A DNA stretch of 64,000 bases from Siderastrea radians (taxonomy: Eukaryota; Cnidaria; Anthozoa; Scleractinia; Rhizangiidae), in assembly GCA_964017195.1 (NCBI GenBank), contig OZ024895.1:30971375-31035374 (forward strand), given 5' to 3'. Below are positions 32,944 through 45,100 of the stretch, piece by piece (the first letter of the stretch is position 1; every line of letters starts with the position of its first letter). A program made the position numbers and the translations under genes. The notes under the pieces were generated by a model. That model made no database searches, was not told where the DNA came from, and saw nothing but the letters and a program-made list of their open reading frames with translations.

Positions 32944-33909
32944 TTATGCAAATGGTTGTACGCTTGTCCTTCTCTGCTGCCCACATCCGAGTATTTTACA
33001 CAGCTCTCTTCTGAGCTGATGGTTAAATATCCCGTATATCACGGGATTAACAGAGCTACTGTAACCAGCTAGGTATGTGTATGTCATGTACACCTCACGA
33101 GGCATCCAATACTTTCCAGTAAACATCCCAATGCCGTCTATAACAAGAAGAGGCGACCAACAAAACGTGAAAGCGATGACTATTGCAAACAAAAGTTTTG
33201 TGACTTTCATTTCGTTCACGTATATCTTAACTTGTTTATCGCGTTCCTGTCTCGAATTCGCTAGTTGAACATTGTGCTGCCTGACTGAGCGGAAAATACA
33301 AACGTGACAGAACACGATCGGCCCGTAACATACTATGATTAAAAATGCACCCATCGTAAGACAGGCAGGAGCACTTAGGTTGTCGCAGTCGTAAATACAA
33401 ATGAATTTTCCGGGATGAAACAAAAACGCGTCGTTTAGTATCAAGTATATCGGGAAAAGCGTTGATATGAAGAAAGCCGCGGACACAAATAGGCAGATGT
33501 TTCTTTTCGAGTAAACTTTACGATGTACTGATGGCCGAGTCACTTTGAAATATCGCGCAATCGCGGTGAGAGTCATTGTGAGTAGAGATAATGTACCAAA
33601 CACAGTAAACGCGAATCCTTGGAAATTGCACGCTGCTTTGTTGAAAGGCCAACGTCCTGTGAGTAGAACAGCGAGCGTGAAAGGAAATCCTAGCACTGCG
33701 ATGAGTACGTCCGAGAAAGCTAAACAAGCGATGAAGATGTTTGACGTGCTTCGAAGGCGAGAATGCTTAAACATTGTCCAACAAACTAGCAGATTTCCAC
33801 CTATAGCTGTGAAAAGGTTTACAAACGTTATCATTGCTTCTATAGCTACGGAAATATCATTCCGGTTTGCAAGTTTCTCCTTCAAGTCTACTTTTAGCTG
33901 CGAGTCCAT
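32944..33909 (-). CDS. Class A (rhodopsin-family) GPCR
   Basis: A single-exon receptor of 321 residues, starting at MDSQLKVDLK (33909); the open frame extends upstream only to a GTG. Seven hydrophobic segments and the class-A marks are present: GNLLV (TM1), LAFSDVLIAV (TM2), CNF at the top of TM3 and CIYDC in loop 2 for the disulfide, FCWSP (TM6) and NPVIY (TM7). The usual D/E-R-Y at the end of TM3 reads A-R-Y, and the conserved TM4 tryptophan seems absent. The tail has CKILGCG, a possible palmitoylation site. The pattern resembles melatonin- or opsin-like orphan receptors of cnidarians; the retinal lysine of opsins is not seen, so the ligand is unknown. Plasma-membrane location is expected. 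Confidence 0.88.
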   Translation of the reverse strand: MDSQLKVDLKEKLANRNDISVAIEAMITFVNLFTAIGGNLLVCWTMFKHSRLRSTSNIFIACLAFSDVLIAVLGFPFTLAVLLTGRWPFNKAACNFQGFAFTVFGTLSLLTMTLTAIARYFKVTRPSVHRKVYSKRNICLFVSAAFFISTLFPIYLILNDAFLFHPGKFICIYDCDNLSAPACLTMGAFLIIVCYGPIVFCHVCIFRSVRQHNVQLANSRQERDKQVKIYVNEMKVTKLLFAIVIAFTFCWSPLLVIDGIGMFTGKYWMPREVYMTYTYLAGYSSSVNPVIYGIFNHQLRRELCKILGCGQQRRTSVQPFA

Positions 33910-34890
33910 TGTGTATAAGTGAATCGCGATTAACACTCATCTATGATGAAAGTGAAACTCAAATAAATATTGCAGATCACACCTGCAAACCTGAACATAC
34001 AGGATCTAATTGACGCAAGCTTCCTTTCCGTAAAAACCAATAAGAGCAGTGTCAGATTTAATTACAAAATACGGTCGGCGTATTTTTTGGCAAGGATAAC
34101 ATGCTTAAATTCAAAAGATTCTTCAGACGCAATGATATACTAATCATTTATCATATAAAATTCAGTACTGTGTGCTACGAGTTTCCCTTCTGTGTCACAT
34201 TCAGGAAACTGGTGGTAATAAGTTCTGAAAGTGATCTTTACTATCTAAGTGTTTATGGTTACGCTTTTAATTTAATTATCTCACAAAGTTTAACATCTAA
34301 TTTAATTACCTCCTTCTTAGTTACATTTTCATTTTTCGTTAGATTTTTTGCATATTAATGTATACTGAACACCTTTTTCTGGCTCCAAATCACAACTTTT
34401 TTTCTTTCTAATTATGAGGATTCGAGAGAGAAAGAAGTAAAAAAACATATTTTGAATTCTCGAAATATATACATTTTGCTCTGAAATGCCAGCTCAGGGA
34501 CTGACAAAAATAAAATCCTGCCTTCGATTTCAAAAGTGCATAAACTCGCAATATGATGCTCGCAAAAGCGCCGTGAAGCAGGAACAAAATACTCTCGTGA
34601 CGTTTACCTTACCAGGCTTGACCGATTTCCTCTCGCCTTTACTGACCGCCATTTTTGATGATTGCTAATTTCAATTGCTGACTTTCAATTTATCAAGATC
34701 AACTGTTTTCCTTAGTATGATTTTCAATAGGGCTGAGTAAGTCAGACGATCTTTAGGCTAGGTAAGCACCTGTTCGTATCAAGTTTTACCAAAATCTTTA
34801 CACACCTTTAGTTGAAGCTCTTAAAAATTTGCCAAACAGAAGATGGTGTTCCATGATCTCAAAGAGAATTATCCACGCTTAACGCCTAAC

Positions 34891-35959
34891 GTCTAAAATC
34901 TAAAAGAATGCTATTTCCTTCGAATCTGTGTTCTCTTTTGAGCTGGGTTTTGAAGTTAAATTATTGTTTTTAAGTAGAAAAATAAGAGAACTCAAAGCTT
35001 GTTTTGAAAATGAACGCAAAGCCAGGCAACATACGGGACACGTGTGCTCTATAATTTCCAGCTGTACGTCTATAAGAAAGAAAAGATACATAATAAAAAA
35101 AAATAATAATCCACGCTCAGATCCAATGGCACGTTTGCAGTAACTATATGCTAATGACTAATAGTTGCCTGGCAACAGCGGGACACCATGCAGAGGTAAA
35201 ATGTTTGAGACGCTCGGCCTCTTTGGGAGTCTAAAACATTGTTGTTTCCTTCGATTTTGAGTTATCTTTTGAACTGGCTTCTGAAGTTAAATTATTGTTT
35301 GTCCAACAAAGAAACAGTAGGATTCATGAATGAAAGGGGCTGTTTTGTCATAAGAAAGCAGAACATGCCTGGGTGTGTATGGGGAGTGGTTTGGGGGAGA
35401 GATGGGTTACTTCATGTAGACCCCTAAGGTTCAGCCTTTGGGAATACTACACTTGAAGGAATAAGTTACAACTCAAACGTGCACCACAAAAAACAAACAA
35501 ACAAACATGAATCCCGTTTGGCTAAGTTTATAAAATTAGTTTTACGAAAACCTATTCTGTGGCAGAGGCTGTCTTTTCAGCGGCCATGCTTAAAGGACGT
35601 GAATGAAGGAGTTGAAGGGCTGGGCACGGGCTGCTCTTTCTGCCGTGTTTCACATTACGACAGAAAGAGTATCAGACGACATTATTTAATATTGGTTAAA
35701 CCACGGAATTTCAACCCAAAACAGTTGTTTCTGCAAAAGGTATGACGGCAGCATGAGATGGTGATGGAGAACGTTTATTCAGTAGTGATGAGGTTCTTAC
35801 CTTCCAAATCACTACCGTTTTTAGCGGCCTAGCAGCTAAGAAGGACAACAACGCAAAGACAAAAACAATCACAAAAAGAACTTTAGGTTGAATAAGGCCC
35901 TTTCTTAATAGTATTGCACCATTGTATGTCTTAATCTACATACCCTTAAAACGTTGATT
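34891..35959. other. No gene recognised; local repeat
   Basis: A short direct duplication links 34915-34975 (TTTCCTTCGAATCTGTGTTC...) with about 35243-35302 (TTTCCTTCGATTTTGAGTTA...), both running into AAGTTAAATTATTGTTT. Open frames at 34928, 35239 and 35479 have no recognisable domain. Confidence 0.4.
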
Positions 35960-36111
35960 TTAAATTTTAAAAGGCAAAACAAAACACACGTCCTTAAGCG
36001 AGCATAACGTTTTTGCTTTAAAAGCACAGCTACTTGGCATTAGACATGCTTCAGCTACATCTTGATCGGTTGCTGCTCCTCTTTGTTGTCCGATCCATGG
36101 CAACCAATGTT
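35960..36111 (-). other. Possible terminal exon of the SRCR/ShKT gene
   Basis: The minus-strand acceptor TATTTATTCTTGCAG ends at 36112. If the ShKT exon is spliced to it, the split codon TG/A becomes a stop, so this exon would be 3' UTR. Its right-hand (3') limit is unknown and no AATAAA was found. Confidence 0.3.
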
Positions 36112-36540
36112 CTGCAAGAATAAATATGTTTGTGATCAGAACGGGGAGGCTTAATACAAAATCCGCCTGCAAGCTTGATTTTTTATGTTCGTCCTGACTG
36201 AAAATAGTTCATCCTAAATGTTTTCCTGGCCTCGTTACTTCTCAGTCCTGTCTGTGGACTTTCTTTTACTATACTGAAAACTTCAACATTTCTTTTTCAG
36301 TCGCCATGTCCCTCAGTTTAACCTGGAACTTTATTTATTTTCATTTTTATTCACTTTTGTTTGGTTAAAATGTCATTTTGACCTTCTTTCACCACGTGAG
36401 GTCAAAGTTGGGACAAGAGCATGTAAATGGGACTTTAACTGTAATCAAAATGTCGACCAATAGACCAATTTAAAGTGAATTAAATTCGACGTACCAACCA
36501 GACCCAGCATTCGTTTAGGGAACTAACACGTTCAACTTAC

Positions 36541-36664
36541 CACCAGTGACAGCCGCAAGACTTGCGACAGTGTAGCTGCATAAATTGCCTATGAGCAATA
36601 CAGTAGCCACCAACTGCTGCTTTAATAGGACAAACATCTGCATAATTAGGATCATCTTCGCATT
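36541..36664 (-). CDS. ShKT-domain exon
   Basis: A 124-bp exon between acceptor GATTGTATTTTTCAG and donor GTAAGTTGAA. It enters in phase 1, which matches the donor of the last SRCR exon (42771). It encodes one ShKT domain with six cysteines: ECEDDPNYADVC, then GYCIAHRQFMQLHC and RKSCGC. The spacing fits the family C-x-D...C...C...M-x-x-x-C-x-x-S-C-x-C. ShKT domains occur in secreted enzymes and as peptide toxins; here the domain is a C-terminal module of a large protein and no toxin role is implied. The frame ends just after CGCHW, either by TAA in the unspliced reading or by a stop split over the next junction. Confidence 0.75.
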
Positions 36665-37111
36665 CTGAAAAATACAATCATGCAATCATGCAACTTGTGT
36701 CGCAATTTTGCTGCGGCACAAGTTGTAGGGAAAATTGCCTGGTATGACACAAGAAACAAGAAAACAAGAAAACCTGTGGTTTATCAAAGACGGGCCCTAA
36801 CAAGCTGGAGTTATACAGTTGTAGGCACTTAGATTCATGGATTTTTTCTATTGGGCATTACAAATAAATTTTGTGGGATGTTTCGGAAATTGCAAAAAAA
36901 TACATATTGCAAAAATGAAAACTGGTCATGACCAGCTCCCAGTTGGCTTGTTAGCTCAATTGGTTAGAGCGCTGCACCGGTATCGCAGAGGTCAAGGGTT
37001 CGAATCCCGTACAAGCCTGAAATTTTTTCAGGCTTGTACGGTGCAATGATAACGAAGCAACTTAACACAATAACTGCAGTGAGAAAAGGCTGTGATCTTG
37101 AGTCCCCTGAC

Positions 37112-37201
<90 letters not shown>

Positions 37202-40200
37202 GGAAAAGATAGAAAATGCAACTTGGAGTAACCCAGGCAGGAATAAAACCTTTATCATGAAGCGACGAAGTCTATATATTAGAAGACAGTCTGATCAAAT
37301 GGAGGTTAGACATTTTTATTACTAAATAGTTTCGTGCCGCACAACTTGTACGGCACTTGCCAAACGTAAAGATTACAACGCTGCACTGGTATATAAGGAC
37401 TCTCGATGAGAAGGAAAGTATAAAACTACAACGGATTTTCGGGACAATGAGAGCTTTAAAATCTGAATGACAACGATAATTGAAAAGTACAAAATTACAA
37501 CGGTTACTGTTTCGAAACAATAAATGCTTAAAAAATGCGTGACAATGGAAATTTTGAAATATAAAAGGAAAAAATTGCTATTGCGTGACAGGTTTGAAGT
37601 TTTTGAGCAGGAATTTGTTTGCGTGTCTACAGGAGGTTCTTAGTTCATTTCGTTTATTGTATTATATATATATATATATATATATAAACAGTTAATGGTT
37701 GCCTCAGGCCAACAAAGAATGCCACTGCGTCAGGAAGATCAAAGATTCACAGTCCAAGCCTCACTGCATGGAATTAAAACTCGTTGAAGGAAAGCGAGGA
37801 CGGACAACTTCTGACGTCTAAAAAGTTAAAAAATTTAATAAAAAGTGAAAACGCTTCGGTCTTAGACCTTCATCAGTTACATGAAAAATTGAACTTATCA
37901 AATCTATCTTAAATAAGATTACAGTACAAAACAAGACGCAAAATACAATTCAACGCTATGAGTTACGTAACCGGTGTGATTACAACAATACTAAAACGAG
38001 GATAAGTGACGCTAACATTCAAAAATAAAAACAATATAGTACAACGATTATATAACGAAAAAAGGAAAACTAAACAATACTAACAATTAAACGTAATTAC
38101 AAGGTGTAGATACAGGTACAACACTAAATAAATGGACGATGCAAGGCAAAAATTTAACATTAGAACATGGTCACACCCACTCAGCCAATCAGTGTCCAGC
38201 ATTTCGATGCTCTATATTCCATAAACTGTCTTAAATTATGTAAAGTGGCGGGGGCTTTGAAGCACAGGGAAATTGCGGGGTAAAATTACAGAGAATTTCT
38301 GCATTCATTAGTGGTTCTATATAGAGCATACTAATGAGGCATTGTTTTCCTTTGTTTGGAAGCCTCATTAGTATGCTCTATATAGAGCATACTAATGACT
38401 AAGTAGAAACTACTAATGAATGCACGAATTCTCTGTGAATATTTATTATTAAATCGATAAAATCAACAGCTTCAACGGCTGGAAACACTCATTATTTTTT
38501 GCGTTTTAACAAAAAAATGCAATCTTACGTTATAATAGCATAGCAAAAAGCAAATCGAAAGAAAAACCATTATTTTACATGAAATACGAACTGTTCAGAC
38601 CTCAGTTGAAACAGAAGGACAGACTTGTTTCTCCGTGTTTGCCAGACTACGAGTGTTGTACTCGAACTTGACTTAATTTGGCCTCTTGGAGTTTCCTGCG
38701 GGTTCCCCTCTTGCTGGTGTCGGTGGTTGTAGCGCTTCGAAGACTGCTTTCACCAGTGTAAATCTAGAAAATCTTTCGCGGCGATCACTGCCTCGAGTTC
38801 CAAATTTTCGTATATTGGCTCATGGCTGTTTACACACCAACTGCGATAAACCGCGCGGTGAAGCACTCTAAAACATTGCACCTCAAAGGCATGCGTACAA
38901 TAGCGAAAATATCGTAAACAAAATAGCAACGTGATTTCAAGGTGAGAACTAAAACATTAAAATGCAAAAATACAATCTGCACGCAAAAACGAAATTCTTC
39001 GTGGGTGTGACCATGTTCTAAGACGGTTAGACAATGAACGCTCGTGTCCTATAGGATATAGCGTCTCTCGCAAGATAGAATGCCACTTGGCCTGCGGCCT
39101 CGTGGCATTCTATCTTTGCTCGGGACACTATATCCCATAGAACACTCGCGTTCATTGTCTAACCCTTACAAAGACCGGAAATATGCTACTATAAAAATAA
39201 TTAACAAAAGATGACAGATAAGACTAAAAACTAAAAACTACCAATTCAAAAAAAATGACATTTGTAATGCGGCAAAAGAAAGAGCAGTCAGAAGGAAAGC
39301 AACCTACGTTTGCGCAAACATGGATCATAACAAAATCCCAAATCGAGGCCTTTGGAGCCCCAAAGGGCCGATAGACAACAAAATCCCTGGGGGGGGGGGG
39401 GGCCCTTAAACAATAATGACCGTAATAAGTTCCCCGGACAGGGCCTTTGAGTATACTAAGAGGCTGACACCTAAAAGGCTGACAAAATCCAAGAAAAGGG
39501 CCTTTGAACGGCCATATATCGCGAACGAAGAATCGCAAAAAAGAAAATTAATTATAACAAATTCTATTCCTAGAATGAAATTCTTTTCTTTTATTTAAAC
39601 CATGGGGTGCCAAAGAGAACAGCTGAGCACTCCAATAAGCCTCCTTTGTAATTAAAAGCCTGTCGATCTCATCCGAGTTGTTTGGGGCCTGCACCTGATC
39701 AATACATTGAAACGAAAAATCATCTAAAATGTGTGAAGTTTTGTTGAAATGCACTGCTACTTCACAAGTTGTTTTGTTTGTGAGCATAGCAGACTTGTGA
39801 TTACGAAACCTAATTCGAAAATCAGTGGTTGTAGATCCTATGTATTGCAAACGACATTTCTTGCAAGAAACCAAATAAATCACATTTTTAGAATCACAAG
39901 AAAGTCTTGAATGAATGGTGTATTTTTTGCCCGTCTGCAAGCTAAGAAATGATTTGGATTCAACAAAGAAATTTAGACAAAGATCGCATCTATTCCTTTC
40001 GCATTTGAAACAGCCATTACTTTGTTGAATTGTTTGTCCCTCTTCGGCGGTTTTAAAACGAGATGGTGCCAATAATTCTTTAAGATTTTTTGACCTACGA
40101 AAAGATGGTATGATAGAGCCTGGAGGGAAAAGTTCTGACTTTTAATTTGGGGTTGGATTGTAAAATCAACAAATGCTTTCTAATTATGTTACCCACGTTC

Positions 40201-42103
40201 GGTAAATTTGGATTAAATGTCAATACGAATGGAAATAATTTCTTCGCTTCTTTTCCATGAGATCGACAGGCTGTATCTACACCTTGTAATTACGTTTAAT
40301 TGTTAGTATTGTTTAGTTTTTCTTTTTTCGTTATATAATCGTTGTACTATATTGTTTTTATTTTTGAATGTTAGCGTCACTTATCCTCGTTTTAGTATTG
40401 TTATAATCGCGCCGGTTACGTAACTCATAGCGTTGAATTGTATTTTGCGTCCTGTTTTGTTCTGTAATCTTATTTAAGGTAGATTTGATAAGTTCAATTT
40501 TTCATGTAACTGATGAAGGTCTAAGACCGAAGCGTTTTCATTTTTTATTAAATTTTTTAACTTTTTAGTCGTCAGAAGTTGTCCGTCCTCGCTTTCCTTC
40601 AACGAGTTTTAATTCCATGCAGTGAGGCTTGGACTGTTAATCTTTGATCCTCCTGACGCAGTACTAGTGGCATTCTTTGTTGGCCTGAGGCAACCATTAA
40701 CTGTTATATATATATTTATTAAAAACTGGACTAGGTATATTGGATTTCTAGCATTTTGATTGGCTGAACGGAGCTAGGCTATCAGCTCATATACCTGCTG
40801 CGACAAATATGGTCAATGAACACTCAACAACAAAGTGAGCTGAAAGTTTTTTCCTCGCGAGCAACCCGACGAGAAAAATGGACGAGAAAAATCACTTGGC
40901 AGCGAATTTAAATTAAGCAGAAATTCCAACATCGTCACCAAAAAGCATCACTAACAGCGTCGTCTAACACAAGTGAAAATTGTTTGAAGAAACTGTGCAG
41001 AAATAGAAATTTAAGCATTAAGCGTTGTGTTTACAATTAATTTCTTTCATCGATCGTCACGTCGATCATTGAAATTGAACAAACGGTAGGTATTATCAGA
41101 AAGGATTTCCACTTCAAAATATCAAGACAAGACATAAAATAAAACACAATGAAATGGGGCTGGAGCATTTAATAAAAAGTATCACACATTCATGGCGAGT
41201 CGGTGCGAAAATCATGAAGCAGTCCAAACAAGTGCTAAAAAAAAAATACAGCTGCAAACTACCAAGAAGGAAGGAAGGGCGAGATTGTTTTTCGGCTTTA
41301 ACATGCAAAATCAGGACACTGGTTTACCTGCACTTGTTGTAGCTCTGTGTTCCAACAGGTCCAAATGCTCAGACAGAAATTGGATGCCATGTAAACGGAG
41401 TTGAATCGCTTTTCCAGTTGTTTGAATGTTGTTTTTACCATTCCGTCCGCAACCTCTAAACCGAGAACAACTGCATTTTGCGCTTTGCGTTTAACAAACT
41501 ATGATGGTGAATTCTAATGTTCCTCGCTACAGTAATCTTGCTTCTGAGCTGCATAGAAAATACCTCTTCAAGTTCAACTGTTCAAATTTGTTCTGTCTTC
41601 AGTTCGATCAAACACGCACATGATGGCTCCGTTGTGCGAACAGATTACAAACTTGTCCAGTTTCAACTCCAGCAGCTATATGGTGAAATTGTACAGCTTC
41701 AAGCCGCTTTGAACGATGATTACAACAATGTTCAGGAAAAATCAAACATGTACCATATTTCAGAGCCAATAATTTGAAGATTTTTTTCCAAAACGTGTGC
41801 TACTTTGTTCACTTTCGAGCAGTTTTCATTGATTCATTCAGCTTTGCAATGAAACGCTGCAACACTTCGCAAGGTTTTGGCGCCTTTTTCGTTCAGTCAT
41901 GTGATCGATTCTTGTTCCGCTTAAATTTCTTTTCTCATTTTTCCCGTTCTTTCTTGATTTTTTTTTAATAGTGGTTAAGTTTTTAATAAAACAATTATTC
42001 TACTCGGGCTTGCTGGATATCAAATGATTATAACCAACTCGGCGCTACGCGCCTCGTTGGTTATCTATCATTCGATATCCAGCGCGCCCTCGTAGAATAA
42101 TTG

Positions 42104-42170
<67 letters not shown>

Positions 42171-45100
42171 TGGTCTGCATATTACACCAGCTCTCCTGTT
42201 TCCTTTACAGTCATGAGCTCTGAAACCTTCATGAACGTATGGAAAGATAAAACATTCATTTCCAGGACATTACAAGTTGTTGAGACATGCAGAGAAGGAA
42301 GAAAAACGAGAAGTAACGTATAGCGCTCCTGTTGTTTAACGAATTCACGTGTATCGTATTTAAGGTCTTTTTTACCTACCTGCTAACGAAGGTGAGTGAT
42401 TATAATCGCGGACATGTTATCTAGCTGAGGAAGTTTGGCTGTCAAGTCTGAAAACCTCATCTGAACTGAACTTAGTTGTTTGACGCACCGGCACTTCCTC
42501 TTAGAATAATTTATTTGTAGTTTTCAGTGTCTCTTGTTTTATTTGTAGGCTATGATTCTTTTTCGGTAGTCCCGGAGATGATAGCTCTGTATTTTGCTAG
42601 TTTTGAATTATTTGAAACTATTCCTAGCTCCTTCTTCTGGTATCCTGCTCAACTGTTGCTTCTCACTATTGTCTCTAAGGGTAGGAAATTGAACTGGAAA
42701 CGTCTGCTGTATGGTGAAAACTTCTTCTCTATTTAAACTTGATGAACTATTAATGAGTTTCAGAAATTACCTCTAATGCACACTACTCCAGCATTCTTCC
42801 GGCTTCTACAGTACCCTTTCCCCCACTTGCTGTGGTCACACTCTGCTATAGAGGTCTCATTTCCTGCACATCGTACGTTGGACAACCACACTTTCTTACC
42901 CCCAAACGCAGAAGACATTGCAGCTACCAGAGCTCCTTCAAATCCAAGCTGACGGCAAACTACTTTAGCATCCGTTAAATCCCAGTGGTCATCACAAACT
43001 GTTCCCCAGGTTTCATTGTAAAACACTTCAACTCGTCCTTGAGATGACATATTTCCCCAACCAACCAATCGAACTGTAATATAGAGGAGGATAGTTAAAT
43101 TGCTTCTTATTACAATTTTAGTTGCCTTATTTTACCCAAATTCATTTAAAACTAGGTCAACCTTGAAGATCCGCATCCGGTTGTTTAAAGCAAGGGTTGG
43201 CTAACTCTCGTTGGCGTCAGTTTTGAATTCAGTGTGTTTCTCCGGGATTAACAATGTGTGTCTCAAGATGATTACCGGCTTTGCAAGGATTTTCTGATTG
43301 GGATCTATCTGGACTTAGATTAGCTCCTCTTGATAGTGAAAAATAACAGTCAGTGAAAGTCAGGTTTTTTCAAGTTAGGCTAAAGTATGATTATTTATAT
43401 TTACGGATTGACAGAAAAGCTTAAAAAGCGTTAGGCTGCGATTTGTCGGTACCAATTCACATTTACAGTTGTTTAAGCCTAGGACGTCCAAGGGATGAGG
43501 GTGGCATAAGTTTTTTCTTTTTTAATTCTTTTAAGACAAGTTTTCATCAGCATTTTCCGTTTCCAGGAGCTATAGTCTAGTGAGGAGCAGTTGCTATGGT
43601 TACTAGATATGACGCACTAAGAAGCAGGTGCTAAAGCCATTTTTAGGTAAAATATGTGCTTTTTACCTTTTTTAGGTGAAAAACGCACAGAAAGCATATT
43701 TTACAAGTCTAGCATGAAATTTTCAATTTCCTCCAGTTTTTTGACAATTTCTTATTTGGGTAAAACCATGGCTTCCACCGTGGATGACATCACAAGCCCC
43801 TAGCTGCGCCACAACCCGTAAAATATACCCTGCATTGTAAAGCACATTAAAGACTTTCTATCAAAGGCAAAAACTTTCCAAAATATCAAAAGACAGCAAT
43901 AACCAGGGGAGGGGCTCCCTCAGCCATGATCTTGCCTGGCAAGGTTACATGTGAAAAGCTAAGCATACTTAACATTTCGGAGAATTTATCTCGTTTACCT
44001 TAGAATATAAGATTGCGAACAACAACAACAACAACAACAAGAGAAAGAGTAAGAGTAAGAGTAAAAGTAAGAGTAAGAATTGCGCTGATTTATAAGCTCA
44101 AGTACAACTCGTCCTTTTTTACCTTTTACAACTGAAGAGCAACTGGGAAAAAAAGGGCATATTCCCATTTGCAAATCAAAAGGAACGCGTGGCGCAGAGG
44201 GCTTGAAAATATTCCGATGGCATGAACTGCTTGTTGACGTGAACATCACAAATTCTTCCCCGCTTCCTTAAGTGGAATTACTATAAAAATTTTCCAACAA
44301 TATAGCCAAAGATTTCTATTAAGCTTGGCGTGCCAAGTTATTTCATTTTTGGTTTTCAAACACAGAATAACAAGGGTGCGATGCAGCAGTGTTGTAAAGA
44401 ATGGAACACAATAACAGCTTTTTGAGCCTGAGTAGTAAAGAGAAGGTGAATTGGCTGACGCGCAGGGTCAAGGCACAGCAAAACCTCAATAGCCATTAAA
44501 TATTTTAATCTAAACTTAACCAATCCTTTCCCCAAGTATGCGGTATGCACCATAGTAAAGTGTATTTAGTAAGCACGCAAAATAAAATGAAAAATAGCCA
44601 TAACTGCAACTATCAGCACGACAAGTCGAACACAGTCGAGGATACTCTGCAGTTTACCCTTCATGTATTTATCTGTGTCTATAGATAAGCATACCTTTTG
44701 GTCTGCATATTACACCAGCTATTCTTTTCCCTTCACAGCTCTGAGGTCTCAATCCGCCATTGGGACACGAAAAGAGAGAACGTTCATTGCCAACACAGTG
44801 CATGCTGTTAAGCCACATTGGGTACTTATTTTTTATCTTCCCTTTGTACTCAAACGTTGCTGATAATGATCCATCGAAGCCCATCATTCGGCAAGTCACA
44901 TCAGCATCTCGTTTGTCCCAATAATCAGCACACACCCAGCCCCAGGTCTTGTTGTAATACACTTGTACCAGTCCTTCTCGGGATGACTGTCCTTCAACCA
45001 AACGAGCTGTTGAATTAGAATGAAATCAGTGTGAATCACGATGGAAAAATCTTATAGTGTAACCCTAGCTAACGTTTACATGTTTTACATCATTGGAGTG

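Larger units (their letters stand above)
29245..34890. repeat. Segmental duplication, right copy (B)
   Basis: Collinear partner of 19965-29040 without the Gypsy element. It keeps the empty insertion site (AAGTAAGCATCACTAG near 30812), an intact peptide frame and an intact GPCR. It carries an extra block of about 560 bp at 29717-30276. Confidence 0.85.
37687..40705 (-). mobile_element. Penelope-like element with inverted terminal repeats
   Basis: Inverted repeats of about 430 bp (37687-38113 and 40273-40705) enclose a GIY-YIG endonuclease frame on the minus strand. Each repeat contains CTGATGA, a short stem-loop (AGGTCTAAGACC) and GAAG, close to the hammerhead ribozyme core known from Penelope-like terminal repeats; the consensus has GAAA. 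The reverse transcriptase is largely missing (5' truncation). Other elements have inserted between the repeats, notably 38160-39021. It lies in the long intron before the ShKT exon. Confidence 0.75.

Noticed and set aside
35479..35745. 88-codon frame with several Cys and Lys
   Set aside because: Begins in a (CAAA)n run and lacks any family motif or splice context.
36945..37020. tRNA gene (Thr-like anticodon GGT)
   Set aside because: Invariant U33 is C, the T stem is mispaired, and the family recurs with a SINE tail; treated as a SINE head.
39224..39538. 104-codon minus-strand frame
   Set aside because: Runs through a 14-bp G tract and repeat sequence, with no domain; the GIY-YIG frame beside it explains the coding-like signal of the region.
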